Origin: Bolinopsis microptera
Lineage: Eukaryota; Ctenophora; Tentaculata; Lobata; Bolinopsidae
NCBI RefSeq assembly: GCF_026151205.1
Contig: NC_087079.1
Coordinates: forward strand, 17,044,945 to 17,108,944
DNA length: 64,000 bases
Reading direction: 5' to 3'
Part shown: positions 33,101-42,362 of the stretch, piece after piece
Numbering within the stretch: the first letter of the stretch is position 1
Layout of the letters: every line of letters begins with the position of its first letter
Translations under genes and position numbers: made by a program
Notes under the pieces: generated by a model
Told to the model about the DNA's origin: nothing
The model's input: only the letters and a program-made list of their open reading frames with translations
The model's database searches: none

Positions 33101-36100
33101 AATGTATCGTGATCACCCTGTAATAGGCGGGAATATACTTTTGCATTTCAACTGCGATTGCAAAGTCCCGGCCGTAGGCACGGGTTACACTAGTCTTAAT
33201 ATAAAGATATATAAATGTATTTATAATAAACGCCATGGTAGATAAGTCTTGAGGACTGACTCGTATGAAGAACAAAATTTTATTTTATGTATATACTAGA
33301 AAACCCGTGGTCACAGGGAGGAAGCTAATAGTATTTTTTGTTAGTAAGTTTAGATCGCGTCAAAAAATATCCTACACAACCGAAGATACAGCCGATTAAA
33401 ATGTTGCTCGCACTAAACACAACGTAATATCAACAAAACCGATAAAAATGCCGTTTTAACAATCTTTGCACGTGCACGTGCGTCTAACAATCCTCGTTAC
33501 CATGGTAACTACGCAACTTCCTATTTCTCGTCTGATTTTCACGTGGGCGGTCGTACAAACATTGTACAAAGATTGTACAAAGGGAATTCTCTGAATTATA
33601 AGTAAGATATATTTTTTTTGGTTTTTTTTGGTTTTTAAATTTTAAAATTGTATATATATATTTGACCAAAACCCATAATTATGGGTAGAGTGGAGCGCTG
33701 TCAGTGTCTCTCTTTCCCAAACAAAAGGCAATGATATCAATTTGAATGACCGTTATCAAATACAAAATGAAACCGAGAATGAAATCGGACGCTCGTTTTC
33801 CCACTCATTCATGGCTTACGAATTGTAATAAGTTTCGATTTATAACATGTAATCTATTTCAATTGTAAATGAATGGGGAAAACGAGCGTCCGATTTCATT
33901 CTCGGTTTCATTTTGTATTTGATAACGGTCATTCAAATTGATATCATTGCCTTTTGTTTGGGAAAGAGAGACACTGACAGCGCTCCACTCTACCCATAAT
34001 TATGGGTTTTGGTCAAATATCATCTCTTTTTGATTATAAATATAATGTAAGGGTACTTTACAAAGCCGAAATGTAAACTCATAACTTCATTAATATTATT
34101 AAAGAGGTGATTTCAACGATTTCGGAATTTAACCTTTGAAAACATTTCCTTGTGTTTAGGTAGGCATATCTGTTGATAACTGACTGAATATGACACTTTT
34201 TACTCAATCAAGTCGGTATTAAATTCATATATATAATGCCATTTAAATGTCGTGGGAAAGAATTTATTCGAAATAAGAAATGAGAAAAATTCTCACCTTT
34301 CGCACGTGCAAACTTTGAGCGAACGTTGCGTGCGCATCCAATATCAAATCACCGTAAAATTTTATTATCTTCGTATTTTATATCTAGTTTAATAAGTGTG
34401 GAAAGTTTCAGAATATTTCAGGAAGAACTCTCATCACAACGGGACTCCAAAGCTGATAAAAATCGTGAAAATACCAATTTTCAGTGATTTTAGCAATTTT
34501 CTATCATTTTGGGCGTGTCCTCACGTGTGCAACTTTTTTATTTTCAACTTTAAAACTAGCCTATGACACAATTTAGACCATTAGAAAGCAAAATTGAGCT
34601 TCACAACTCAAGGGATGGCTCAACACCAGAGAATACTAGAACGTAAAATTAGCGTTTTTATAAAATTATTCTTTAAAAAAGCATAAACTTCAATAGCGAA
34701 TATCTTTATGAAGGAGCAAGCTAGAAAAACTTTCCGGTAGATTTTCAGAATGCTTAAACAATTATCTAACTTCAATAGGTCCTCAAATTTTGAATAAAAT
34801 TACTCCTTATTGGCGTAAAATCGATTTTAAAAGTGATTACTTTGTCAAAAATAAAGTTTTTTAAATGGTTAACTTGATGACGTCATCAAGTGGTGATGAT
34901 GATGTTAAATTACTTTTTAATGTAATGTAAACTAAATTCTAAACAATTATCTTCAAGACCTGTGGTCCGAGATGGCTGTATCTTTAAAGCTTCTGAATCT
35001 ACGGACACCTAAATATAGCCTATAATTGACTGGCAAAGCGTCTATCCCTGAATATATATATGTATGTATCCCGACAATCTGTCGTAAAACAGGGGTTCTA
35101 GAAAACTCATTTCCCGATGCTCCTGAAACTTGAAACTTTTTTTGCAGTCGATTTGGTCAACGTCTAGACGCCTTGCAAAGTTTCAGATCTTTAACTCAAT
35201 TTTAACGTGGTTTTTAAGGCACCTGAATATGGCGATTTCGGGTTTTTTACCGAATTTCGTATAACAGTGCTGGCGCGTATTTTATGCAAATTTCTTAAAA
35301 ATCTCCACATAACTATTTCTTATTTCTGTCATCTTTGACATCAAATTAGAATGTTTTGAACTAAAAATAAATCTGCAAAACGACTTCCGATGAGTCTTAA
35401 TGCCTGAAAAACTCCTGCCGGAGGCGGCGGCCTTTGGCCGCCGCCTCCGGCCGGAGTGCACGCTTCGCGTGCACGAAGGAGGCTTCCAACGTGTACCAAA
35501 GGGGGTGTAATAGTAAAGGAGTTATAATAGTAAAGGGGGTATAATAGTAAAGGGGGTACATAGTATACCCCCAATAAAGACAACGCTCGTGCTTGCCAGC
35601 ACTGTGATGTATTTTTCCCTACTCTTGCCGATGGCAAAAAGATCGTAGGGAATAAGTAATCGGGTTTGGATATATGAGGTGGCCCGACGGTCCTACGGTG
35701 ACGACAAAAGTCTGCTCCTTCGCAATATAGACCACTCCCCTATAATTACGTGTATAACTATAAAAGAAGTCTATTTTACGCGCGCGACGCCAGTTATGTG
35801 TTAATTAATTACAGGCATAGCAACCAGTTTTTGGTGCTTGACGACTGTTACATAGGTTTCCATCGGGTTACAATTTATTCTAATTCATCAATATAGCATA
35901 TTAGTCATCTGAGCGAATCAATCATCAATATAAGTGTTATTTTGGTGACACAAGCTTAATAAATTACCGAGTGATAAAATTCAGCAAGTCAAAACAAATT
36001 AAATTATGATATCAGCTGATAAACTCGTGGCTGATTATTTAACAGTCGATCGACACTGAATGGTCGAATAAGCATGAAAATTTATTAGTTTATGTTAGAT

Positions 36101-38969
36101 ACAAATAATAACTAAGAAGTAAGATGAGACAGAATATTTTATTACAGTCAATAAAGTTGGCATACGATGCAATAATATGACGTGACATGATACGCATCGT
36201 TAACATGAAACAAAACCGCGCAAAATATAAAATGATCTACAACCAAACCAGGCCACATACAGATGCGCGCGACACCTCAGATGCGCGCAGAATTTTTCAA
36301 GTTCTGCACGCCTAATATAATATACACGATTATCACGTGCGCCAAACACCACTCTGGGATACAATAAAGTAGAACAATTACATGCAGTAGGGAAATTTGA
36401 TCGTGCGTGGTGTTACCCGTACCGCGGCGAAATTCTTGTTTTTTCCTTGTTTTTTTAAATTAAAAAAAAAAAAACATATGTTATTATTATTATAATATAT
36501 TTTTTCATGGAAGATAAGTGTTCTAACAGTTAACCCCCTTCACGAGAGTCTTTAAGGGGGCCGGGGGGGGGCGTCTTCATCGAAATTGATTTTATAGTTG
36601 TTTCTGGTAGAGGGGAGTGATATTTTATAGTTGTTTTTGGTCCCATGGAAAAAATATTGTTCCTAGCCGAAATTATCGCCGGTTAAAGGTCAGCGATTAT
36701 GAGTAATTGTATTGCGCGAGCGATTTTCAATCACGCGTCTTGAAAATCGAGTCTAAAAATCTACCTTCTCCTACATTATTGAAAGTGGTCACGTGACTAT
36801 AACCTTATACAGGTCACGTGACTGTAACCTTATACAGGTCACGTGACTGTAACCTTATACAGGTCACGTGACTGTAACCTTATACAGGTCACGTGACTGT
36901 AACCTTATACAGGTCACGTGACTATAACCTTATACAGGTCACGTGACTGTAACCTTATACAGGTCACGTGACTGTAACCTTATACAGGTCACGTGACTGT
37001 AACCTTATACAGGTCACGTGACTGTAACCTTATACAGGTCACGTGACTGTAACCTTATACAGGTCACGTGACTGTAACCTTATACAGGTCACGTGACTGT
37101 AACCTTATACAGGTGAAGTGACTGTAACCTTATACAGGTCACGTGACTGTAACCTTATACAGGTCACGTGACTGTAACTTTATACAGGTCACGTGACTGT
37201 AACCTTATACAGGTCACGTGACTGTAACCTTATACAGGTCACGTGACTGTAACATTATACAGGTCACGTGACTGTAACCTTATACAGGTCACGTGACTAT
37301 AACCTTATACAGGTCACGTGACTATAACCTTATACAGGTCACGTGACTGTAACCTTATACAGGTCACGTGACTGTAACCTTATACAGGTCACGTGACTGT
37401 AACCTTATACAGGTCACGTGACTGTAACCTTATACAGGTCACGTGACTGTAACCTTATACAGGTCACGTGACTGTAACCTTATACAGATGAAGTGACTGT
37501 AACCTTATACAGGTCACGTGACTGTAACCTTATACAGATGAAGTGACTGTAACCTTATACAGGTCACGTGACTGTAACCTTATACAGGTCACGTGACTGT
37601 AACCTTATACAGGTCACGTGACTGTAACCTTATACAGGTCACGTGACTGTAACCTTATACAGGTCACGTGACTGTAACCTTATACAGGTCACGTGACTGT
37701 AACCTTATACAGGTCACGTGACTGTAACCTTATACAGGTCACGTGACTGTAACCTTATACAGGTCACGTGACTGTAACCTTATACAGGTCACGTGACTGT
37801 AACTTTATACAGGTCACGTGACTGTAACCTTATACAGGTCACGTGACTGTAACCTTATACAGGTCACGTGACTGTAACCTTATACAGGTCACGTGACTGT
37901 AACCTTATACAGGTCACGTGACTGTAACCTTATACAGGTCACGTGACTGTAACCTTATACAGGTCACGTGACTGTAACCTTATACAGGTCACGTGACTGT
38001 AACCTTATACAGGTCACGTGACTGTAACCTTATACAGGTCACGTGACTGTAACCTTATACAGGTCACGTGACTGTAACCTTATACAGGTCACGTGACTGT
38101 AACCTTATACAGGTCACGTGACTGTAACCTTATACAGGTCACGTGACTGTAACCTTATACAGGTCACGTGACTGTAACCTTATACAGGTCACGTGACTGT
38201 AACCTTATACAGGTCACGTGACTGTAACCTTATACAGGTCACGTGACTGTAACTTTATACAGGTCACGTGACTGTAACCTTATACAGGTCACGTGACTGT
38301 AACCTTATACAGGTCACGTGACTGTAACCTTATACAGGTCACGTGACTGTAACCTTATACAGGTCACGTGACTGTAACCTTATACAGGTCACGTGACTGT
38401 AACCTTATACAGGTCACGTGACTGTAACCTTATACAGGTCACGTGACTGTAACCTTATACAGGTGAAGTGACTGTAACCTTATACAGGTCACGTGACTGT
38501 AACCTTATACAGGTCACGTGACTGTAACCTTATACAGGTCACGTGACTGTAACCTTATACAGGTCACGTGACTGTAACCTTATACAGGTCACGTGACTGT
38601 AACCTTATACAGGTCACGTGACTGTAACCTTATACAGGTCACGAGACTGTAACCTTATACAGGTCACGTGACTGTAACCTTATACAGGTCACGTGACTGT
38701 AACCTTATACAGGTCACGTGACTGTAACCTTATACAGGTCACGTGACTGTAACCTTATACAGGTCACGTGACTGTAACCTTATACAGGTGAAGTGACGAG
38801 TGGATCCCCCTCGCCGTGTAGTGGACTGAACATCGCAATGGCTTACGTGGACAGCAAGTACATAAAGAACGGCACCCCCTTACTTGTTCAAGTTAGGAAG
38901 AGGGTGTTTCCCGCCACTAAAGTAACCATGCCCTTCGTACCTACTCAATACTACAATCCGCCTAAATGA
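24128..38969 (+). CDS. AMT: Glycine cleavage system T-protein (aminomethyltransferase), seven 3' exons
   Basis: Exons 24128-24212, 25988-26151, 27534-27615, 30317-30459, 31102-31285, 32589-32750 and 38788-38969 splice in phase to about 333 residues. Landmarks in order: [143 protein letters not shown] and MPFVPTQYY. This is the folate-binding GCV_T domain plus C-terminal barrel. The mitochondrial enzyme moves the methylene unit of aminomethyl-lipoyl H-protein to tetrahydrofolate and releases ammonia. N-terminal residues before FDVSHM are not securely found. Four acceptors are tandemly multiplied (see repeats), so exons 2 and 5 could start at any of 19 or 9 AGs. AATAAA lies at 39014-39019. Confidence 0.93.
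24235..24682 (+). repeat. 26-bp x17 intronic satellite with palindromic core
   Basis: Seventeen units with the core GTAGCTAGCCGGCTATTATA and the link TCGTTT (two early units have TGGTTT). TAGCCGGCTA is a perfect 10-base palindrome. Each unit also has TTTGTAG, which resembles an acceptor. It begins 22 bases after the donor of the AMT exon ending 24212. Confidence 0.92.
24732..26043 (+). repeat. 69-bp x19 tandem repeat spanning an AMT acceptor, open and in frame
   Basis: Each unit is about 12 intron bases (AATTGTATTTCAG) plus 57 exon bases (TGGCTGATGTGG to ATGACTAAC). All 19 copies encode [19 protein letters not shown], and the intronic part reads (N/Y)CIS without stops. The last copy runs on into the EEGGIIDD part of the exon. 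Two linked variants, GACACC/GATACC and CTATT/CAATT, reveal a 5-unit block (copies 6-10) repeated as copies 11-15. Confidence 0.95.
26215..26420 (+). repeat. Interspersed repeat in AMT intron (copy also at 31.33 kb)
   Basis: ACCATATTAAAGTATATTAA near the start and CTTTAATATACC further on form inverted ends. The sequence continues to a TTACATCCAGTTTGG block. A second copy in the same orientation is at about 31,325-31,510 in a later intron of the same gene. A poly-G run of about 17 precedes it. Confidence 0.75.
26557..27418 (+). repeat. 16-bp x about 50 intronic satellite (ACAACTTAACCATGTC)
   Basis: Roughly 50 copies, with ATAACTTAACCATGTC variants and several short 11-base units (ATAACCATGTC). 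It fills most of the AMT intron between the exons ending 26151 and starting 27534. Confidence 0.92.
27640..28780. other. AMT intron with poly-G/poly-C tracts
   Basis: No gene. A run of about 18 G lies at 28,171-28,188 and a run of about 18 C at 28,664-28,682. Between them GGTACTAACTG-like and CACCCACC blocks recur on both strands, suggesting the arms of a degenerate inverted repeat. Confidence 0.5.
28781..29110 (-). pseudogene. LINE RT C-terminal fragment
   Basis: An open minus frame, 29099-28761, reads [20 protein letters not shown], then [18 protein letters not shown] and [13 protein letters not shown]. This is the C-terminal domain of CR1-type ORF2 proteins. It lies inside an AMT intron, antisense to the gene. 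Confidence 0.7.
29105..29175. repeat. 32-bp x2 direct repeat
   Basis: Two copies of a unit holding GGTCTATAAACCACGACGTA followed by ACACGTTTTGAT. Confidence 0.9.
29330..29470. repeat. Interspersed repeat shared with 35.35-35.62 kb
   Basis: Shared blocks: GAACTAAAAATAAACCTGC, GAGCCTTAATGCCTGAAAA, GGGGTATAATAGTA and GCAGCACTGTGAT. Both copies have the same orientation and lie in AMT introns. A partner block at 29,925-30,035 occurs inverted at 35,615-35,740 (see the next such entry). Confidence 0.7.
29790..29902 (+). mobile_element. LINE 3' tail (same family as the 45-48.8 kb element)
   Basis: TAACAGTTTTTAACTGATTT through CAGATTGAAGCGTCTT to a (TTCTAA)n-like tail matches the 3' end at 48,720-48,832 closely. 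A very short 5'-truncated insertion in an AMT intron, + orientation. Confidence 0.7.
29925..30040 (+). repeat. Repeat block, inverted copy at 35.6 kb
   Basis: GTCTATATTGCGAAGGAGCA, CGTCGGGCCACCTCATTTAT and TTATTCCCTACGATC recur as the reverse complement at 35,615-35,740. Confidence 0.7.
30270..30290 (+). repeat. Poly-C run close to an AMT acceptor
   Basis: GGGCCCCCCCCCCCC sits about 27-40 bases before the AG at 30315-30316, within the polypyrimidine region of the intron. Confidence 0.7.
30580..31164 (+). repeat. 63-bp x9 tandem repeat spanning an AMT acceptor, open and in frame
   Basis: Each unit has 18 intron bases (ACCTTCATTCTTTTCCAG) and 45 exon bases (ATCTCAGTGCCAGATG to GAGAGACT). Nine acceptors: TTTTCCAG in most, TTTCCCAG in two, and TTTTGCAG before the final copy at 31102. 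Read through, each unit adds [15 protein letters not shown] plus TFIL(F/S/L)Q without a stop. Six interior copies share the ATATCAG variant and are nearly identical, while edge copies have ATCTCAG. This is the order expected if the array grew from its centre. Confidence 0.95.
31325..31510 (+). repeat. Second copy of the 26.2-kb interspersed repeat
   Basis: See 26,215-26,420. Same orientation, shared ATTAAAGTATATTAAAGTAT and GATTTGCAAGATAAGCC blocks. Confidence 0.75.
31860..32000. repeat. Clustered CAGCCCGC motifs
   Basis: Six or so copies of (A/T)CAGCCCGC(T/G) at irregular spacing, some inverted as GCGGGCT. Looks like the remains of small palindromic units. Confidence 0.55.
32476..32508. repeat. 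Poly-C run in AMT intron
   Basis: About 30 nearly uninterrupted C, starting 80 or so bases before the acceptor at 32587-32588. Its length is likely unreliable. Confidence 0.8.
32770..33284. other. AMT last intron, unremarkable part
   Basis: AT-rich with no exon or repeat that I can support. Confidence 0.4.
33285..33512 (-). repeat. Inverted copy of the 21.06-kb interspersed repeat
   Basis: See 21,062-21,302. Confidence 0.65.
33656..34020. mobile_element. Fold-back element with ~155-bp nearly perfect arms
   Basis: The left arm (33,656-33,812) begins TATTTGACCAAAACCC and passes ATTATGGGTAGAGTGGAGCG. The right arm (33,869-34,020) is its reverse complement with almost no mismatch. The loop is about 56 bases. 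No coding capacity. Resembles a MITE or fold-back transposon. High arm identity points to a recent origin. Confidence 0.85.
34021..35340. other. AMT last intron, unremarkable part
   Basis: AT-rich. Includes TTGATGACGTCATCAA (34,872-34,887, palindromic). No coding or repeat evidence otherwise. Confidence 0.4.
35345..35740. repeat. Composite repeat with GC-rich hairpins, related to 29.3-30.0 kb
   Basis: The start matches 29,330-29,470 and the end matches 29,925-30,035 in inverted orientation. Between lie two strong hairpins: GGCGGCGGCCTTTGGCCGCCGCC-type arms at about 35,421-35,445, and GTGCACGCTTCGCGTGCAC at 35,456-35,474. Three GGGGGTATAATAGTAAA repeats follow. Confidence 0.7.
36540..36787. 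repeat. Copy of the 11.48-kb repeat module just before the 25-bp array
   Basis: GCGCGAGCGATTTTCAATC and GAAAATCGAGTCTAAAAATC match 11,635-11,720. A G-rich run (GGGGGCCGGGGGGGGGCG) lies at about 36,556. Confidence 0.65.
36788..38787 (+). repeat. 25-bp x80 satellite abutting the last AMT exon
   Basis: Exactly 2,000 bases with no length variants that I can see. The unit is GTCACGTGAC (a perfect palindrome with CACGTG) followed by TGTAACCTTATACAG. The last TATACAG is the acceptor of the final exon, which itself starts GTGAAGTGAC. Four interior units carry the exon-like GTGAAGTGAC or ATGAAGTGAC in place of GTCACGTGAC (near 37,114, 37,488, 37,538 and 38,463). Five or so units have ACTATAACC, and single units have AACTTT, AACATT or ACGAGAC. 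Confidence 0.96.
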
Positions 38970-39013
38970 CGTGTTTTACAGTAAACTAATTGGATATTAG
39001 CCTTCTTGCAATT

Positions 39014-39019
39014 AATAAA
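39014..39019 (+). terminator. AMT: Candidate AMT polyadenylation signal AATAAA
   Basis: First AATAAA, 45 bases downstream of the AMT stop codon. Confidence 0.6.
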
Positions 39020-40330
39020 GTTGTATTTAGGGTATTTGTTTTACATAAATTTTGAAGCATTTGGATTATTTCGTTACATTAGATTTTGCGTAACTTTAGT
39101 GAGATTAACTCTATGAGAGACTCTCCAAATTTATCTCATTCATATTCCAGAGTTATGAGACTCATTCTTCTTTCATTGCCCTTTTGAAAGCCTAACCATT
39201 CTTGTCAATATTTGTGTTATTCCACGCTAACTACTCAATGATGAGTTTCGATGTCAGGTTATTCCGTTGCAGCGTAGCCAACTTACTGCAACAGTTGGAA
39301 ATTAAAGATATCGTTTGAATGATAAATTTCAAGTTGAAATTGAGATATTATATACTCGTGGTGTTGATACTTAACTCATAAGTTGTTTCTTGTTTATGCA
39401 CTCATAATTAATACCATCAGAACTATTTTCGAATTTTAAAATGATTCTAAGGTTTTTTTACACATTTTTAAGATTACAGATGTTTCAGTTTACTATAAGT
39501 ATACCACAATATTTTTGTCGTGTCTAGCTTTTTGTTAGGAAGTCAGCAAAATTGTTGTTCATTCTATGTGAAATAGGTAAATGATAGCAATGCCAATAAC
39601 AGCAACAAGAGACTTAGATATTGAAATACCTAGTGGTCATATAACGGCAAGACTGAAATTTCAAATTGCATCAATAGAATAAATCAACATAATACATTAT
39701 TGGTTGCAAGCTCTGATCATTTCATGATATCATGCTTAATAATAATATCCGCGAAACCACAATTAATTCCCATCAAATTAAGCAGGGCCGTAATTTGTAA
39801 TTCCGAAGCGAGGCTGGCTCCGGTTTGCCCCAGCGGGGTCTTGGGCGGAGTCCCGGTTACTGGGCGGCGCTCTGCCAGTCATTCTATGTAATAAGCGCCA
39901 TGAGTTGGTAAAGAATTTTTTGTCTCTGATTTTGATAAATTTGATACCAAAAGTTGCCTCTAACTGTGAATAATGAAAATTCACCGTGTAGCAAGATAAC
40001 AGATAACAAGATAACAGATAACGTCGAGCTGTATAGTATGTGGGCCTCCTGTACGTGTATTGCAAGAATGTACAAAGGTCGAAAAATGGGTAATTTATTG
40101 CTTAAAATGCCTATAACTCCTAAAATATTGAATATTTTGAAATAATTCTTACAGGATCGTAATAAGCTTAGTCAGATGCAACTTCTGGTACCAAAGTTAT
40201 AGTATTTGAAGGACCAAATTTTTCAACATTTTTTCAAAACTTCATACAAGGTCCTTCCTTGTGTTCAGATTAACAATTTTTGAAAACAATTTTCCTTTAA
40301 ATCTTAAAATATAAGTACTAAAAGTTATAA
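39020..40330. other. Intergenic, nothing recognised
   Basis: AT-rich apart from a GC-richer patch at 39,785-39,880. A small AAGATAACAGATAAC duplication lies near 39,992-40,022. Confidence 0.4.
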
Positions 40331-40334
40331 ATTG

Positions 40335-40585
40335 ACATGTCAATTCATTGCAGCTCGGCGATGCACAGTAGCGCATCTCGCCGATCTAGCGAGTACAGTA
40401 GCCTCATTCAGCTTAAACGCATCGCGCTACAATTATATAAATAAAAGTTTCGTCTCGATTTAATTGACGATGTCAATTCATGGCAGCTCGGCGCGGCACA
40501 GTAGCGCATCTCGCCGATCTGTCGCTGTGAGAAGCCTTATTGAGTGCGCGGCGCGGCACAGTAACGCATCGCGCTACAAGTCTCG
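40335..40585. repeat. Imperfect ~128-bp duplication, GC-rich
   Basis: TGTCAATTCATGGCAGCTCGG and CACAGTAGCGCATCTCGCC occur at about 40,338 and again at about 40,468. A third partial copy, GCGGCGCGGCACAGTAACGC, is at 40,548. Confidence 0.75.
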
Positions 40586-40881
40586 ATGAGCTGATTACGA
40601 TGCCATAAATAATTATGTGATAACAACTAAATAGGTGAAAGTTATAGGCCAAAAACTAAAGTTTGCGCGAAAAAATCACGCGCGGCGAACAAGCGTCGTG
40701 TACAGTGTAGCATTTTTAGCGAAAATTGCTACACGGTGGATTTGTTTTATTAACATTTTTAGACAACTTTTGGTACCAAATTTATCGAAATCGGAGAAAA
40801 AAGTTCCGTGCTCACGCTCAGCACTTATTACACTGACTACTAAATCTAATCTCTATTCGGCTCGATGATTATGAATTCACA

Positions 40882-41056
40882 TAACCATGTGCTTTCGCGC
40901 CGCTGCGGTCGCGCTTGTTTCACAAGTGAGGCGGGCGCGCGATACTGCAAGCGCAAGGGTTGCTCTATCCAGAGCCCTTGCGCTTGCAGTAGCGCGCGCC
41001 CGCCTCACGACTTGTGAAACAAGCGCGCCCGAAGTGGCGCGAAAGCACATGGTTAG
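40882..41056. repeat. GC-rich fold-back (hairpin) of ~80-bp arms
   Basis: AACCATGTGCTTTCGCGCC, CGCGCTTGTTTCACAAGT, GAGGCGGGCGCGCG and CTGCAAGCGCAAGGG on the left are mirrored on the right, ending GCGCGAAAGCACATGGTT. The short loop is around TTGCTCTATCCAGAGC. Related to the 10.97-kb repeat and to 41,697-41,745. Confidence 0.85.
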
Positions 41057-41360
41057 GTGAAGCGCAAGGGCTCTGGGTAGAGCAAGATTATGAACATAAA
41101 TATAATAGCCTAAGATCCCCAGGTAAAGTCTCGGTCACTGTCAGCGCTCCTACTAAATCGCTCGCCCAAATTTTAAGAAAATTCTTGTGAAAAGGCCGGC
41201 CCTTTGGGCATGAAAGTGATCTGGATCGGTCGCGGTGTATTTTGGACGCTGATTCCGAATCACCCCCATGACGTAGGGTTAAAATGCTTCCCTGGAGAGT
41301 TATGGGCAAAAAACCGTTTTGGTCACGTGACAGGCAAGTAAAATACGAATTCGATTGTTT

Positions 41361-41440
41361 AGGGCCCGGGTTAGGGTTAAGGTTGTGGTAAGGGTTATGG
41401 TTAGCTTCGGGGTTATGGTTAGGGTTGGGATTAGGGTTTA
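41361..41440 (+). repeat. Degenerate telomere-like GGTTAGGG tract
   Basis: GGGTTAGGGTTAAGGTTGTGG and later GGTTATGGTTAGGGTTGGG are irregular and diverged from TTAGGG. Confidence 0.6.
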
Positions 41441-41540
41441 TGTAAAACCGTTTTGTACGGCTGCAAAACCATAAAAACCAAAGTCACGAGAAATTTTTGG
41501 GCGAGCAAATTAGTAAAAGCCCACTGTCAGGGGTCGAGGT

Positions 41541-41605
41541 TGGAGGACTTCGCCGCTTCGACGCGCCGCGCAACGATCTCAATGGGTTGACACCGTCAAT
41601 CAAGG
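41541..41605. repeat. Copy of the 11.84-kb repeat module
   Basis: GGAGGACTTCGCCGCTTCGA and GGGTTGACACCGTCAATCA. Confidence 0.65.
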
Positions 41606-41861
41606 GTACGGTCGAGGAGGCGAAGCACCCGGAAAACTTTTCCATAGACCTTTTTTTCAAAAAATTAAGGATGGTTAGAAGGATGATGATTCATTTGCTC
41701 TAACCAGAGCCCTCTTGCTTGCAGTACGCGTATACACATGGCTATGTGAAATGATTCATCACTCTACACTCGACTGTAAAGTGATTTTACCTGGGACCCC
41801 AGATTATTATGTCCATAAACATAATAAAGATTCAGCGGAATGACAGGCTGAGCGTTGACCA

Positions 41862-41995
41862 TTGTTAATGATTTGGCCCGGCGCGCGCTACTTCATACTT
41901 CGTAGCTCGTACCATCGGGCCATTTCGAGAAGAAAGCGGCGCGCGCTACTTCGAATAAATTTAGACGAGTAACATCCGTCAAGCTGAGCGTCGCC
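41862..41995 (-). repeat. Inverted copy of the 5.15-kb short interspersed repeat
   Basis: See 5,145-5,262. Confidence 0.75.
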
Positions 41996-42121
41996 CAGTA
42001 AAATTGATTTAGCACGCTTGTGGTTAGAACTTAGAAGTGGTGGGAATTTAGGATTTGTGGAGTAGGTACTCCAGGTGCGAGAAATACAAGTTATAACTTC
42101 ATTCGTTCATTACTGTCACCA

Positions 42122-42188
42122 AAATGTAATTAGATCGAACGCAGAAATTAGATCGAACGCGTTCGATCTAAGAATTAGATCGAACACC
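42122..42188. repeat. ATTAGATCGAACGC repeats with a 24-bp palindrome
   Basis: Three copies of ATTAGATCGAAC and one inverted copy. 42,148-42,171 is a perfect palindrome centred on AACGCGTT. Confidence 0.85.
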
Positions 42189-42304
42189 GGCGCGGCTTTA
42201 AATGTATTTATAAATGGAAGACAGAGGGGCAAGAAAGAACTTTGTCAATATAGACAGTTTAGATTTGATTAATGGGTGATACTCGTAAAATATCTGTTCC
42301 ATAT

Positions 42305-42362
42305 ACAGGACCGTCGACGAGTCCAACTCGGCGCGCGTCCTGGTAGGTTGTAAACCTACAAA
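42305..42362. repeat. Second copy of the 14.5-kb hammerhead-like motif
   Basis: CAGGAC at the left pairs with GTCCTG at the right, and GAGT pairs with ACTC inside. This gives a possible nested stem-loop. See 14,500-14,562. Confidence 0.35.

Noticed and set aside
33484-33669. 61-codon minus frame with a Lys-rich middle
   Set aside because: It spans the end of an interspersed repeat and a poly-T/A tract. No support as a gene.
24039-38787. CRISPR-like interpretation of the regular repeats (25, 26, 35, 63, 69 bp)
   Set aside because: The units are contiguous with no unique spacers, and the host is a eukaryote with spliced genes.
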